The notes under the pieces were generated by a model. It made no database searches. It was not told the DNA's origin and saw nothing but the letters and a program-made list of their open reading frames with translations. From Paragordius varius (Eukaryota > Nematomorpha): a stretch of DNA of 64,000 nucleotides. Numbering within the stretch: position 1 is the stretch's first letter; the number at the start of each line of letters is the position of its first letter. Of this stretch, positions 35,001-45,418 are shown piece by piece. The stretch covers positions 11,408,001 through 11,472,000 of the forward strand of contig OZ176051.1 in assembly GCA_964247055.1 (NCBI GenBank). The letters run 5' to 3'. A program made the translations under genes and the position numbers.

Positions 35001-37834
35001 AATATCATACCCCGGCATGCAGTAATATGTGCCTTTTTAACGTCGATTTTCGGCTCAAACGAACATTACAAAACGGTTGAGGACATTTAAATGGTTTTAG
35101 AATTCCTTCAAAAAAAAACCAAATAATATATAATTAAGATAATCATATATTTAAAGCTTTTTTCTATTTAACAATTATAATTTTAACAGATAAAAAAAAG
35201 ATTAAAAACCACAAAATAAGTAAATACTCGATTTTCCGTAGGGTTGTTCCTCATCACTGGGAATAAACTCGCCTGATGCATTATAATGGGAACGTTTAAT
35301 GTGTACTTCGCACACATTAGCTTTCCGGAAAGTTTTGTAACAGTGGGGACAAGCAAAAGGTCGTTCCTAAATTTATAATAATTTAGGTTTTTTTAAATTT
35401 TATTTAATTATTTTTATGATTATTAAAAAAATCGTTTATAAGCACCGCTACACTAATTTAATTGCATTTTAGATTTTAAAATAGAGTTCTAGTTTAGGAT
35501 CAGGTCCAAAAATAGTGAATAAAACTATATCCTTCATACTTGGGTAATTATGGCGAAATAAAGGTATAATATTACCCTACCCATTATACAAAAAAATTAT
35601 TATTACCATTTGTGTATGAATCATAATGTGCCGTTTCAAACTGCCTTTGGTCGAAAAAGAGAGTCCACAATTCACATACGTGCATTCAAATGGTTTTTCA
35701 CCTATTGGAAAATATTAATTGTAAAAAAATGATCTAAAGCTTATCAATAAAAACGGGAACTGACATAGAAATCTAAAAAATTATATAATAATAACTTAGT
35801 AAAACCTAATTTTAAAACTATAAAAGATAATATAAAATAATGAAATAAACCAGTGTGAGAACGTATGTGATCCTTTAAATGACTAATTTTCTTAAAACGT
35901 TTTTGACATAATTCACAAAGGTATCGTCGCTCAGCCAAATCTTCAAGATCATTACTAAAATAAGTCATAAAAAAATTTAGTAATGCTGAAAATTTTAAAC
36001 TTATAAACTTGTTAAATATATATAAATTTTATAAATAATAAGTGGTTGAAATAAATAGGAATTTGTTTAATATCTATAAAATAAATAATTTCAAATTCTA
36101 TCTAATAAATAGGTTGTATCGGGAGCGAAATTTCTTTTCAATGAACTTAATAAATATGTATCTTTTTATCAAAGAGTAGAAAAAATATGAGTTATTTTTT
36201 TAACGAAACGGTTAAATCAAAGGCGAAACAAAAATTTGACATTTATCTTACCATACAACGCAAAAAAATCCACTGTAATCAGTGGTGGCACGAATTAAAA
36301 TATATGTAAAAAAGTTGGTGAACATTAACAGTAGCTTGAAATTAAACGTTTTTAGGCGCTTATGTAATTGGGACAATAAATTAAAAACCAATTTCGTGTT
36401 TTAACACTTGTGTATAGTACTTAAAAAATGATACAAATCAGCATTATCCACAAACTAAGGTAAAACCGGTTAAGTTCGCCACCGTGTTAGAATTTTAGAT
36501 ATCAACAAAACGGTTCAGGGTCCAATATCCGTCCCGCTTCACAAAAAATTGTTTTAAGACAAAAGGGTTAAAAGAAATTACGTATAAAGACTTACTAGGC
36601 GGATCTAGGTCTCCGGGTAGATTTCCTCGGCATATGTAATATACTACTGGGCCCCCCACCCATTCCGTTATAACCGGAGGCATAAGAGTCCATAAAATAT
36701 GAGGGGTGATATTCACCTCCTAGCAAACTAAGGGCCGAATTATTCATGTTATCTCCAACCATGTTTGAGCCATAATATAAATTTTGTTGTTGGTAATTAT
36801 TATTGTTCGGGTTAGGGTTAGTCGTAGTATCTTCAGCAATGGTTAAATAATTAGAACCAGATAAAGGATCATCACTAAATAATATTACAAATAAGAACTT
36901 AAGATAGAAAGATGAAAGGTAAAAAAAGATATAAGAAAAAGATTTGTGTGGCAATATTTATTAAATATATATAATTTATTTGATAGTTGTTGAAACTCAA
37001 CATATTAATATCACACTACGCCAAATATGATTAAAACACCTGAGAGTATAGTCATTTAAAATGGGTCCTGTGATTAAATAAGAAAACAATTTAATATTGT
37101 CTAGGAAAAACGTATTGCAATAAAATTGTCATTTAATAAGGAAACCGATTTGGAACGACTTAAAAGGCGTTTAATATAATGACAATGCATTTAAATGGTA
37201 ACTCGCTTTGATCTTGGATAAACAAATAGTAAATATACTTCAATTGATTATATGAAGTAAGATTTCCATCAGCTCCAATGCTAACACCAGCTGCTTCGAG
37301 AGCTTCAAGTTTTATGTCACTAACATCAATAGTGTATATAATGTCGCCAGTTTCGGGATTTATTGACGTTTCAACGGCTGAACTAGGCAACGCATTTATA
37401 TTGATTCCAAGATTTTGAGACGTTATTAATATATTTTGTTGTTCATTATTGGAAGCATTTGCCAAAGGTTCATTAGGATCCAATTGCATGCCTAAAAATA
37501 TATTAATTTTGATTAGAAAAATAATACTTTGTTGCCCGTGTACTTCTTTAAGATGCGTTTCACACTCCTCGTAAGTGGCAAAAGCACAAAAACAAACATT
37601 ACAAGCATAAGTCTAAATAATTAATTTAATTATTAACCTCATTATGGGACGATTCCAAATGTTGTTGCAAGGCAAATGAAGTATCAAAACTTTCCGTGCA
37701 AAGTGAACATTTTAAGGATTGTTGAATAAGGTCATCGTTCACAACCTCTGAATATTATATTTATTTTTTAAAAAAATAGTCTAAAAATTAATCAGACGGA
37801 CCGAATAATAAAAAATAAATATAACCTTACCCAT
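23023..37834 (-). CDS. multi-exon C2H2 zinc-finger protein, 1,342 residues
   Basis: Likely a nuclear DNA-binding regulator; orthologue not identified. Coding segments in transcription order: 37831-37834, 37638-37747, 37528-37612, 37239-37491, 36596-36874, 35851-35954, 35607-35701, 35228-35366, 35011-35105, 34279-34468, 33662-33793, 33183-33309, 32179-32367, 31496-31791, 30342-30662, 29935-30018, 29047-29146, 28445-28496, 28162-28354, 27438-27784, 26135-26267, 25564-25782, 24657-24894, 23311-23388, 23023-23188. They sum to 4,029 nt and all 24 junctions keep phase with GT-AG ends. The ATG is the last codon of its exon (ATGG|GTAAGG). Fingers include CSLCTESF, CNVCFCAF, five between 35954 and 34279 (one C2HC: CDRCGKSF ... 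HYESGC) and a last one near the stop (CHLCGIRF). Also an acidic Ser/Glu exon and a basic AT-hook-like exon (KSRRGRKRG, GYRGRPAN). Introns 2 and 3 are 25 and 36 nt; others hold transposons. Confidence 0.85.
23639..24622. mobile_element. palindromic element, about 1 kb, in intron 23 of the zinc-finger gene
   Basis: Left end ATATCATTTCTCAGTCAATC and right end TTGACTGGGAAATGATAT are inverted repeats. Matching inner arms: CATATCAAAACAAGATATAA against TTATATCTTGTTTTGATA, and ATCGGGGCTAACCTATAAA against ACAGGTTAGCCCCGAT. No coding capacity. The element fills most of the intron and ends 35 nt from the 5' splice site at 24657. Confidence 0.7.
24962..25164. mobile_element. non-autonomous hAT element (MITE), 203 bp, in intron 22
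   Basis: Begins CAGGGGTGTCCAATATACGG and ends TTGAGCCAGACATCCCTG. The flanks TTTTAAAC (24954-24961) and TCTTAAAC (25165-25172) form an 8-bp duplication with one mismatch. No coding capacity. Confidence 0.85.
25307..25554. mobile_element. TACCATT MITE, copy a
   Basis: Ends TACCATTAACAATTCAAATT and its inverse AATTTGTAAATGGTA, flanked by TA. One or two subterminal GGTGAATT-type units lie at each side of an interior close to those of copies b and c (AATAATACTGAAAAAATAAT, AATGATGAGTTATATTAG). Its outer end is 10 nt from the exon-22 5' splice site at 25564. Confidence 0.8.
27012..27422. mobile_element. TACCATT MITE, copy b, with expanded 21-bp subterminal repeats
   Basis: Ends TACCATTTACAGTTCAAATT and AATTGTAAATGGTA, flanked by TA. 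One side carries two units of AACAATTCAAATTCACCCTT type; the other has about eight tandem units of GGGTGAATTTGAATTGTTCAA, period about 21 bp with one 15-bp variant. The interior matches copies a and c. The outer end is 16 nt from the exon-20 5' splice site at 27438. Confidence 0.9.
27438..27784 (-). CDS. exon 20 of the zinc-finger gene: basic AT-hook-like segment
   Basis: A clearly GC-richer exon than its surroundings. It starts in Asn-rich sequence (NNSLAPNPNNPDLNMNSNND), then SRRGRKRGQAS, an alanine-rich helix (IYLAALAKLEAAERG) and a Gly/Arg stretch (GASRGRGSGYRGRPAN), ending EIGITDPE before the GTAGTA donor. RGRK and RGRP cores are AT-hook-like and would suit minor-groove contact; this is inferred from motif shape. 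A long open frame runs from this exon into the neighbouring MITE but is not translated if the donor is used. Confidence 0.8.
29190..29275. repeat. possible degenerate MITE end in intron 16
   Basis: TTTACAGTTAACATTAAG and CATTCCAAATTCCCCCTTAA resemble the TACCATT-family subterminal units (AACAATTCAAATTCACCCTT). No matching second end was found. Confidence 0.25.
30164..30322. mobile_element. palindromic MITE with CAGTATGC-type ends, 159 bp, in intron 15
   Basis: TA-flanked. The right arm has CCATACACTACTATGTTGCA, AATTGCCCAAGTATAGTGTG, then GCAACCATTAAAAAGCATAC plus TG. The left arm is a worn reverse complement (CATCATGCATTTTATGG, AATTCGAAACACAG). Same family as 16155-18702. The right tip is 20 nt from the exon-15 5' splice site at 30342. 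Confidence 0.65.
30750..30943. ncRNA. structured dispersed repeat or RNA, copy 2
   Basis: Homologous to 22572-22775: GGGGCATGAAAATGCGCTAA, CATTAGTTGTACACAAGGGG, TGTTACGTAAAAAATCGCC. Hairpin 1 keeps CGAAGTA pairing with TACTTCG where copy 1 has TGAAGTA with a TTTCA arm, so a T-A pair has become C-G. Hairpin 2 is CTCCGAATTCGGAG. It lies in intron 14, about 90 nt upstream of the exon-15 acceptor. Confidence 0.4.
34279..35954 (-). CDS. exons 6-10 of the zinc-finger gene: five-finger array, one finger per exon
   Basis: Exon 6 (35851-35954) has CELCQKRFKKISHLKDHIRS, then a TG|GEKPF linker across the junction. Exon 7 (35607-35701) has CTYVNCGLSF with HIMIH. Exon 8 (35228-35366) has CPHCYKTF with HIKRSH. 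Exon 9 (35011-35105) has the unusual CPQPFC spacing with HILLH. Exon 10 (34279-34468) has CDRCGKSF ending HYESGC, so Cys replaces the last His. Exon 9 (95 nt) is needed: without it exons 8 and 10 do not join in phase, which strongly supports it. This block is the probable sequence-specific DNA-binding part. Confidence 0.85.
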
Positions 37835-38099
37835 TTAAGTTTGATGGTGGTTCAATATGGGAATGACGCCTAAATGAATATATGGTTGATATGTACGACT
37901 GATGTTTGTGCAATCAATTCATTATTGTAATTAAATTTAGTTGACGTTAAACACAAAATTTACGTATGGAAATTACCTTTTCTTGATTTTTATTATTTTT
38001 TATGATTTTACGTTTAATCCTAGTATAAATGATTATGTATCACTGCGTCCAAAATCGGGAGCTATAAAAAAATAACTTGATGATTGGAAATATCAGGAT
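37835..38099. other. upstream of the zinc-finger gene
   Basis: The 5' UTR of the zinc-finger gene should extend upstream from 37834. TTCATTTAG followed by GCGTCATTCCC at about 37880 could be an acceptor for a 5' non-coding exon. No TATA box is obvious. Confidence 0.3.
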
Positions 38100-39130
38100 T
38101 ATTATGGTGCGTTGGTTTTGGCCTTACAAATTATTTGAAAAATTATTATAATTTTTGTTAAAAGTGTTCCATATCAGGAAATGCAAAATACACGCACATT
38201 TAAATAATTTTTTATGGTGAAAGCTAAAGGCTTCATTCCACAACATATTAAACCATATCATAAAAGTACAAAAAAGCTAATCAATATTTTCACAAATATA
38301 TTTGCGGCCTCCGCCCAAATTTTTTCGCTCCTTTAAAATGGGCTAGTTCTCTTAAAATATTGTAAAAATGCCGTGATTGTGCGATAAAAATATTAAATAT
38401 ACTTAAAATTTTAATATCAACTCAAAAAATGCAAGCTTTTTTTAAAAAAATTAATTTTTAGCAAAATTTTCTTGGAACCTACTTCATACTATTTAGAATC
38501 ATGATGGTAACGGTTTACAAACGCTTTAGGTTATTATAACACTTTTTCTTTATAACATGGTGCTGATTTGTATGGCTTAGAAATTATAATTTAAACGTTC
38601 GTTTGCCTAAGGTTTTTGTGCATTTTCGAAAAACAATTTTTTTAACACAAATCTAAAGAGACGATCTAATTATTTTAATTAAAATTCCACCATCGAATTG
38701 TATAGAAAAGGAGTTTGCATAATTGCTTAAAGCGTTTTATGCTTCCATCATGCCTCAAAATACTTTTACGCCTGAAGAAAATTTTGCCGAAATTTATATT
38801 TTTTAACAAATGCAATTTTTAAAAAATATTTTTAGATATATTACACATATTTAATTTTTTATCGCGCAACCGGCATTTTTGCGACAATTATATAGGAACA
38901 AAATTTGGGACTTTCGAACCCCACATCTATGTAGTTTATAACTAAATAGTTATTTTAAAATGAAGCATCTATTTACCAAAAAAAAATGATTTTAAATAAT
39001 ATGCGCAAATTTTGCCATTTTCTGATATACACCCACTTACCACAATGGTGTATATAACTTTCTTAAATCACTGGTAAGGCCAATGAAAATCCTATACATT
39101 TTCCCATCCGAATAATATATTTCACTTTTT
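38100..39130. repeat. palindromic repeat, family A, copy 2 (most complete)
   Basis: Left arm: GTTCCATATCAGGAAATGC near 38166, GGTGAAAGCTAAAGGCTTC near 38217, AAATGCCGTGATTGTGCGAT near 38366. Right arm, inverted: ATCGCGCAACCGGCATTTTT near 38861, GGGACTTTCGAACCCCACAT near 38908, GCCATTTTCTGATATACACC near 39013. The centre is near 38.65 kb. No ORF of note. Confidence 0.65.
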
Positions 39131-39164
39131 TTGTAGACACTGTGTAAAGAACACTTGATTCCCT

Positions 39165-40350
39165 TTTCTCTTTTTTGTCCTGGTTTACCTTTTGGTGTAT
39201 TTTATATCCCAGAGCTTAATTTTCTAAACAGTTTCAGAACTTATTTTATACATTATCAAACATTGTTTTCATGTATATATAAAAATTGTATTTTTTGCAG
39301 TTTTGTGACTCTCAGAGTCTAAAAATGGGACAGCGACAACACGATTGAAATGAACAGCTGTAAAAAAATGGCGGCAAAAGTTTGAGATAAGAATATTTTA
39401 CATTTTTACAATTTAAAGCAAATTTTTGTGTGCGCCTAAAAGGCTAAAGATAGCATTTTTTATTAGCCTTAATATCTTATATACTTTTTAAAATTTTTAG
39501 ATTTTAAATCGCTCCATACCCCAAAAGGTTATTTTATTTTATGTATCATATTTCTAATTACATATTTGCCTCGATGCCCCATTTTGCGTGTCCACTGGTG
39601 GACCCTTCACTTTCACTTAAAATATATATTATACACAATGCACAAAAATATATAGAGAGAAATGCATTTAGGATTCGGAAAGTGCTTTTGGATTTGAGGC
39701 CTACGTATGATTTAAAAAATATTTTAAGGTACTTGTAGCGCACATTGTACTCTATAAATTTTTAGGTGGTTAGAAGCTTCACTCCAAAAATATAATTAAA
39801 TATCCTATATTTATAAAGCAAAATATTATGTTCAAATTTTATATTTTAGACGTGAAAGCGCAAATTTTTGGACACCTTTAACGCTTCATTGTCTTTTTGG
39901 GTAGTTTTGTATAACCTAGAGCGATTTGTAATTTGGATATCTTAAAAGGTATTTAAGGTATTAAATTTAAAAATATGCTTTCTTGACCCTTTATATACAA
40001 ATATTTTTTTAAAAAATCTAAATTGTAAAAAAAAATTTTTTCGTAAACTTTTTTGCAGCTTTTTTCTTTTAATTATTTTTGAATCGCTATTAATGCAGCA
40101 GACAAATTACAGTCTATTATGGTTAATAAATGTGAATAAATAACGTTAAAAAGCTTTGAGGCTACATTTTACCAACAAATTGTTTTATAGAGCTTTCCCT
40201 ATTCTTGACTCTAGAAGTCACAAAACTAAATATAAGCTTATTTATTTATTACATAAAAACAATATATGATAGATAAGTTTTAAATAAAATAACTCTCAAA
40301 CTGTAGTTTATTAATAAATTTGAGATCAGGGACATAAGGACAAAAAAGTG
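39165..40350. repeat. palindromic repeat, family B
   Basis: Left arm 39165-39450 (TTTTTTGTCCTGG, GCAGTTTTGTGACTCTCAGA, AAAATGGGACAGC) is the inverse of right arm 39990-40350 (GACTCTAGAAGTCACAAAAC, CAGGGACATAAGGACAAAAA). An unpaired centre of about 550 bp lies between. Single arms of this family occur at 5.5, 6.6 and 3.2 kb. The open frames around 39.54-39.74 kb are in the centre and show no domain. Confidence 0.6.
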
Positions 40351-40489
40351 AAAATGTAACGAAGTTAAAATACAGTAGTTTTCCCAAAAGACACGCATAA
40401 AATTGGAGATGACGGCCCTTACGAGTAATTTCTTCCACTTTTGTGGTAAGTTCTCCGTACAGAAAATGGCAACTCATTATCCTAATAAT

Positions 40490-42790
40490 TTTTTGGGTAA
40501 AAGTATATCTTTATTCCAAAAAATATTTTTAAAAATATTTACTATGAAAAAAATAACAAGAAAATTTTAATTTTTAGATGTGAGTTCCGAAGGTCCCAAA
40601 ATTTTTCGTTCTTTTAAAATACCGACATTGCGTAATAAAAATTCAAATATATATTGTATTTGTTATCAATTAAACTATTTTATAATGCATGCTTTTTGCA
40701 AAAATTTAATATTTAGCATAATTTTTTTGAAGAGTACTTCACACTCTTTGATATTAACTTAAAACTGTATAAAACCGTTTTAAGATAATAAATCTGTATA
40801 ATCCAATAATGCTGATTGTTTCCATCACATAAACTGTTAGTTTTTAAATTTAAATATAAATCGTGTTTTTTAATTTTGACCTAAAAGCAGTTAGATTTTA
40901 GATTAGGGTGTCTATCTACCGACCTCGGGCCGCATGCGGCTCTCCGGAATATTTTTACGAATCGCGAGAAATTATTAAAAAATTACTGAACGAAATGGTT
41001 TATACTTAAATTTATGCTACAAGCCTTATAAAAATTAAGTAAATAAGCCAAAACATCTTAATATTTGGTTTTGAAAAAAGTTACATATCAAAATACTTCG
41101 AAGCCATTTTTATTTCCCACGATTTTTGTAAAATATCGTGTTTTTTTATTCTAACGCTAAAATTTAAACTATATTTAAAATCTAATATTGATATGAACAG
41201 AAAAATTGGTTTGATTATTTGTATTATTTTTATGTTTGCTAATGAACACATGTCATAGTGATTTCATTTAGGTTTTATACATAAAATAAGTAATATCAAA
41301 TTTCGGTGCATTAATGTTATACAATAAGGGTAAATTTTTGCAATGGTTTGAATTTGTTCAATATTTGAATATTTGATTTAAAACACTCCTGAGTCCTCAA
41401 ATACCCTATTTTGAATCGGATGACTGAAATAAATGCTTATACAAGTGTTAAAAACCAATTTTATAATTAAAAGAATTTTTTTAAAAAATTTAAGCAAAAA
41501 GTTTTTAAACAAATTTTTTCAATACGGCTTTCCAAATTTCGATGATGAAAGCAAAAAATGTTGGAAAAACATAAGTATTTTCGTATTTTTCAAATCTTAT
41601 GTTTGATTATCCATTTGTGTTGGACACCTGCTTTAGATCATATAAATTCTTAGCATCATTGAATATGAAACAATTTTTTTAATTTTTTACAGTGTTAATC
41701 GTTTCCATATTCTTTAGGTACCATGACGCTTCAACAAAATTTTACCAAAAATTTAATAGGCCAGATCCATTTTTTAAAATGATATTTTTTGATGCCATAA
41801 TCTCATATATGAATATTTTTTATCGATAATCTCGACATTTTTGGGTTTATTCCAATTAGAACTTGCCATGAGAAAAAAGATGAAATGAGCCCTCTTCTAT
41901 TAAAAAATTTATTAATCACTTTTACTGTTTTATTAATGTTAGAAAAAAAAATAACTTCATTTTTAGCGTATGTATCAAAAATGCATAATTTCTAAAATCC
42001 GTTTGAATATAGAATTTATTTCTAAATTATATTTTATTGAGATATTTTAGCTTATCTAAAAATTTTTATTAGAATAGATTAATTAATAATTGGAACCGTC
42101 CCTTTCAAAATTTTTTAATAATATCGATTTAATATGGTTTGGGCTCACTAGTCAGCCCAATTTGAATCGAGATTTTTAACAAAATTTCGGTGAAGCGAGT
42201 TTTATGGTATTTTGAAAAAAAAACACTTAAAGATATTACACTAACTAATTTTCCATATTAATTCATGGATTCAAATAACTGATTTATTATTGAAAATTAT
42301 TTGTTTAAACAAAACTTATATATTAAATTTATATACAAACAAATCTAAAAATTTATCTTTAAATATTTACATAACGTTTTTACTATAGAAATTCGCTTTA
42401 TTAATAGGCTATATATTCAATAACGCAAACATCCATTTTTCGGAAAAAAATTTAGACGTCAAAATTTAGCATATATTTAAAATTTTATCGCACAAAAATT
42501 GGCATTCCTAAGTTATATTACCCTTGCCCATTTTACGAGTCCACAACTTAAGATTTTCTGAGTCGACGTCTAAAATTTAAAAATTTACAAAAATATTCTT
42601 ATTGCGTTAATATAGTTTTTGCCATATTTTATTGATATTTTTTTGGAATGAAGTAATTGACTTTTACGAAAAAAAATTATTTAGCAAATCGGGCGCTAAT
42701 ATTGCCAGTTTTTGGTATCGAGAATTACCAAGTTATGCGTAAGACCCAAAACCAAAAGCACCATCAGATACATTTATATAATCAAGCGCT
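40490..42790. repeat. palindromic repeat, family A, copy 3, interrupted
   Basis: Left arm about 40490-40860 (GAGTTCCGAAGGTCCCAAAA). Right arm about 42430-42790 (TTTATCGCACAAAAATTGGC, GAGTCGACGTCTAAAATTTA, AAAACCAAAAGCACCATC). A hAT element (40904-41630) lies between the arms, and about 0.8 kb more AT-rich sequence separates them. The open frame 42657-42848 is part of this repeat. Confidence 0.5.
40904..41630. mobile_element. non-autonomous hAT element, 727 bp, nested in family-A copy 3
   Basis: Left tip TAGGGTGTCTATCTACCGAC with CCTCGGGCCGCATGCGGCTC; right tip TTGTGTTGGACACCTG. Flanks TTTTAGAT (40896-40903) and CTTTAGAT (41631-41638) give an 8-bp duplication with one mismatch. The GGCCGCATGCGGC core is also at the left end of the 16.2-kb hAT element, so the two are related. 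Confidence 0.7.
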
Positions 42791-45418
42791 TATTAAAAAT
42801 TTAAATGAGACAAAGGTAAAGCTTGCATTTCTGGCGCCCGGTGCATGAATCCGTGATGTCGCCTCACCGCTCCATGCAACCCCTTCCATTTTAAAAAATT
42901 ATAAAATTTAAACCGACAAAGTTGTTGGGCTGAGGTGTTGTTAAATTATTATTATCTGAAGGAGTTGTTGTCAGATTAAAATTATTTGAAAGTACTGGGC
43001 CTCTGTTCTGGGGCAGTAAAGTGGAAGTGGTTTAATGATTAGCATGATGTAAATAGATTGCAACCTTTCTCTTATTTTTTGTGTAGAATTTTCTTTCAAT
43101 TATCCTTTTTTATTTTGAGAACCGCTAAGTTTAGGACTACCTGATAATAATTTAGTTTTAATTATTTTTCTTATTTGAACTATCATATCCTACCCTTCTA
43201 GTGAACTATTGGTTTAATAAAAAAATGGCTTTAGTATAGTAAAAAACAGGAATTTAAACCGAAACCGTTTTAGGGTCCGGTTCAAATCAGTTTTTTACTG
43301 CTATCGGTTCCTGTTCCATTATTTTGATTATGAAACTATGATTCCGAAACGGTTCTACTATATTTTGATCAACAATCTTAAATTTTTTTAAAGCAACAGA
43401 AAAATTATGTGTTTTAATGGTCATAGAATTAAAAGATGACTTATCGATATTGATTAAAATATTTAATAGCCATATGTTAAAATAGTTTAAGCTGTGTGGT
43501 TCATTTTGTATATTAAAAATACTAAATAGATATATCAAAATAAAAATATAATCATATTTGATACCTTTCTAATGAATAATGGTATGATGAAATAAGAAAT
43601 ATTTTAAATTTAAGAAAAAAAGAATAAAGTTACAATTGAGCAGCAGGAAACAAAAAAGCAAAAATAAAAAGCACGGCTGTATAGATGGTATGAAGCCCTA
43701 AAAGGGAAAGAAAAAATTAACAACATTTATTTTGAAATTCGCTTTTTTATATAATATTAATTTTAAATTTATGGAATTATGGGAGTGAGCAAGCAATACA
43801 TATAATTTTATTAGAAAATCAACAGAAAATGAATAATGATCTTTTATTCATATCCATATATCTGACTTGGTGATTTAAAGCAAATATTTGAAGGTAGGAT
43901 CCATTGATATGAACAGGTTGAGGTTAAGAAAGGTAGGCGCCTGAAGGTTGGGGAGATATGTTAATTATGATATGAAATAGTTGTTAGTTTAAAAATTGAT
44001 AAGACTAAAGGAGAATTTTGATCAAGATTGAAGGTCATTACCACTCATAAATGGGTGATTTTTTATGTTTTTTATATAAAAAATTTTAAATACCTATTCT
44101 TTGGAATATAATTAAAATTTTTAACCAGGCCCCTTCCCCCCTCCAATTAGCTACCCTATGGAGCCTTACATTTTTCCCAAATCCAATACATTTCCAATAA
44201 AACTTAACGTTTTTTAATCATGCTCAACATTTTACCATCAAACTCAATTCATTCTTTTCATACACAAGAAATATTTTTAATAACTGCTTTATCTTTAATA
44301 TTTTAAGTATATCTTAATATTTTTTCTTAATTTTGGTCAAATTTTTATATAAATATAATTTAAATCTGCTTTAGGGGTTACGTTCAATTAGAACGTACGC
44401 TTTTTTATATTGCAAAATTTACATTTAATTTATTATCACAAAACTTAATAAATGTATTAAAAATTTAACTCACAATTTTAATAATGCACCAGAAATGTAT
44501 TGTGATTGGAATATAAACTGTTAAATTTGACTGAAAAGGTGTTTTTTTTGTCGAAAAAGGAATATATGTTGAGCCGAGGAATTTAGCGTAAATTTTAATA
44601 TTTTTTTTTAAATAAATCTTTAATTGATGGTCAATTGAATAGTTTTAATACCGATTAACAGATACCTTCTAAAAAATTAACTTACCATAGTGTGACTGTT
44701 AATATTCAATTAATGGAAATGATATTCTAACATTAAAACACGAAAACCAGTTTAACACCAATCACATCATAATATTCTATCCTCTATTTATACCGAAATG
44801 AATAACAATCTTATTTGAAACATATCTTATCCATAATAATATATTATTTTGAGTATATGCATTAACAAAAATTAAGTTCGTATAATAAAACTGTAAAAAG
44901 TTTGTGATAAAATATCTCAATATAAAGTTTAATATAATTCAAACGATATTGGTTACATAGGGAAATCATGAATATTAAGAATAAAATGTGCGTAAACTTT
45001 TTAATATCAGTAAATTTGGGATAAGTGAACCCATAGGTAGGCTATTTAAATGATAACAGTCATTAACTCGAAGTTAATAATCTAAAAAGGCTTTGAACTC
45101 CAAATTATAATGATTCCGAATAAATGTTAGGTTATGAAACGGTTTTTTTGTTAATAAGGGTTGGTTGTATGTTTTCGCCTCATTGTTAGGTTAAAAGCGA
45201 GGATCTTGGATATATAAGTAAATACAACGTCATTTTTAAAGGTGAAACATTAAGTATTCATTACGTGTTTACCTATTTATATATAGATTAAAACAATGCA
45301 TATTACCAAAAAGCTTTGCCCATAGTTTTCACTGTAAGTTTTTATAACATTTTAAATAGCTATTTCGTGGTAATTCATGTGTATCAATAAAAATAAAACG
45401 GTTATTTATTAAGGATTT
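42791..45418. other. intergenic, decayed mobile-element fragments
   Basis: A short GC-rich patch at 42830-42890 (GGCGCCCGGTGCATGAATCC) looks like a transposon tip. Around 43258-43350, AAACCGAAACCG, GGGTCCGGTTC and GATTCCGAAACGGTTC resemble the GGAACC-type elements. 44130-44360 has a C-rich start (CCCCTTCCCCCCTCC) and CATTTTCCAA-type motifs. No gene recognised. Confidence 0.35.
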
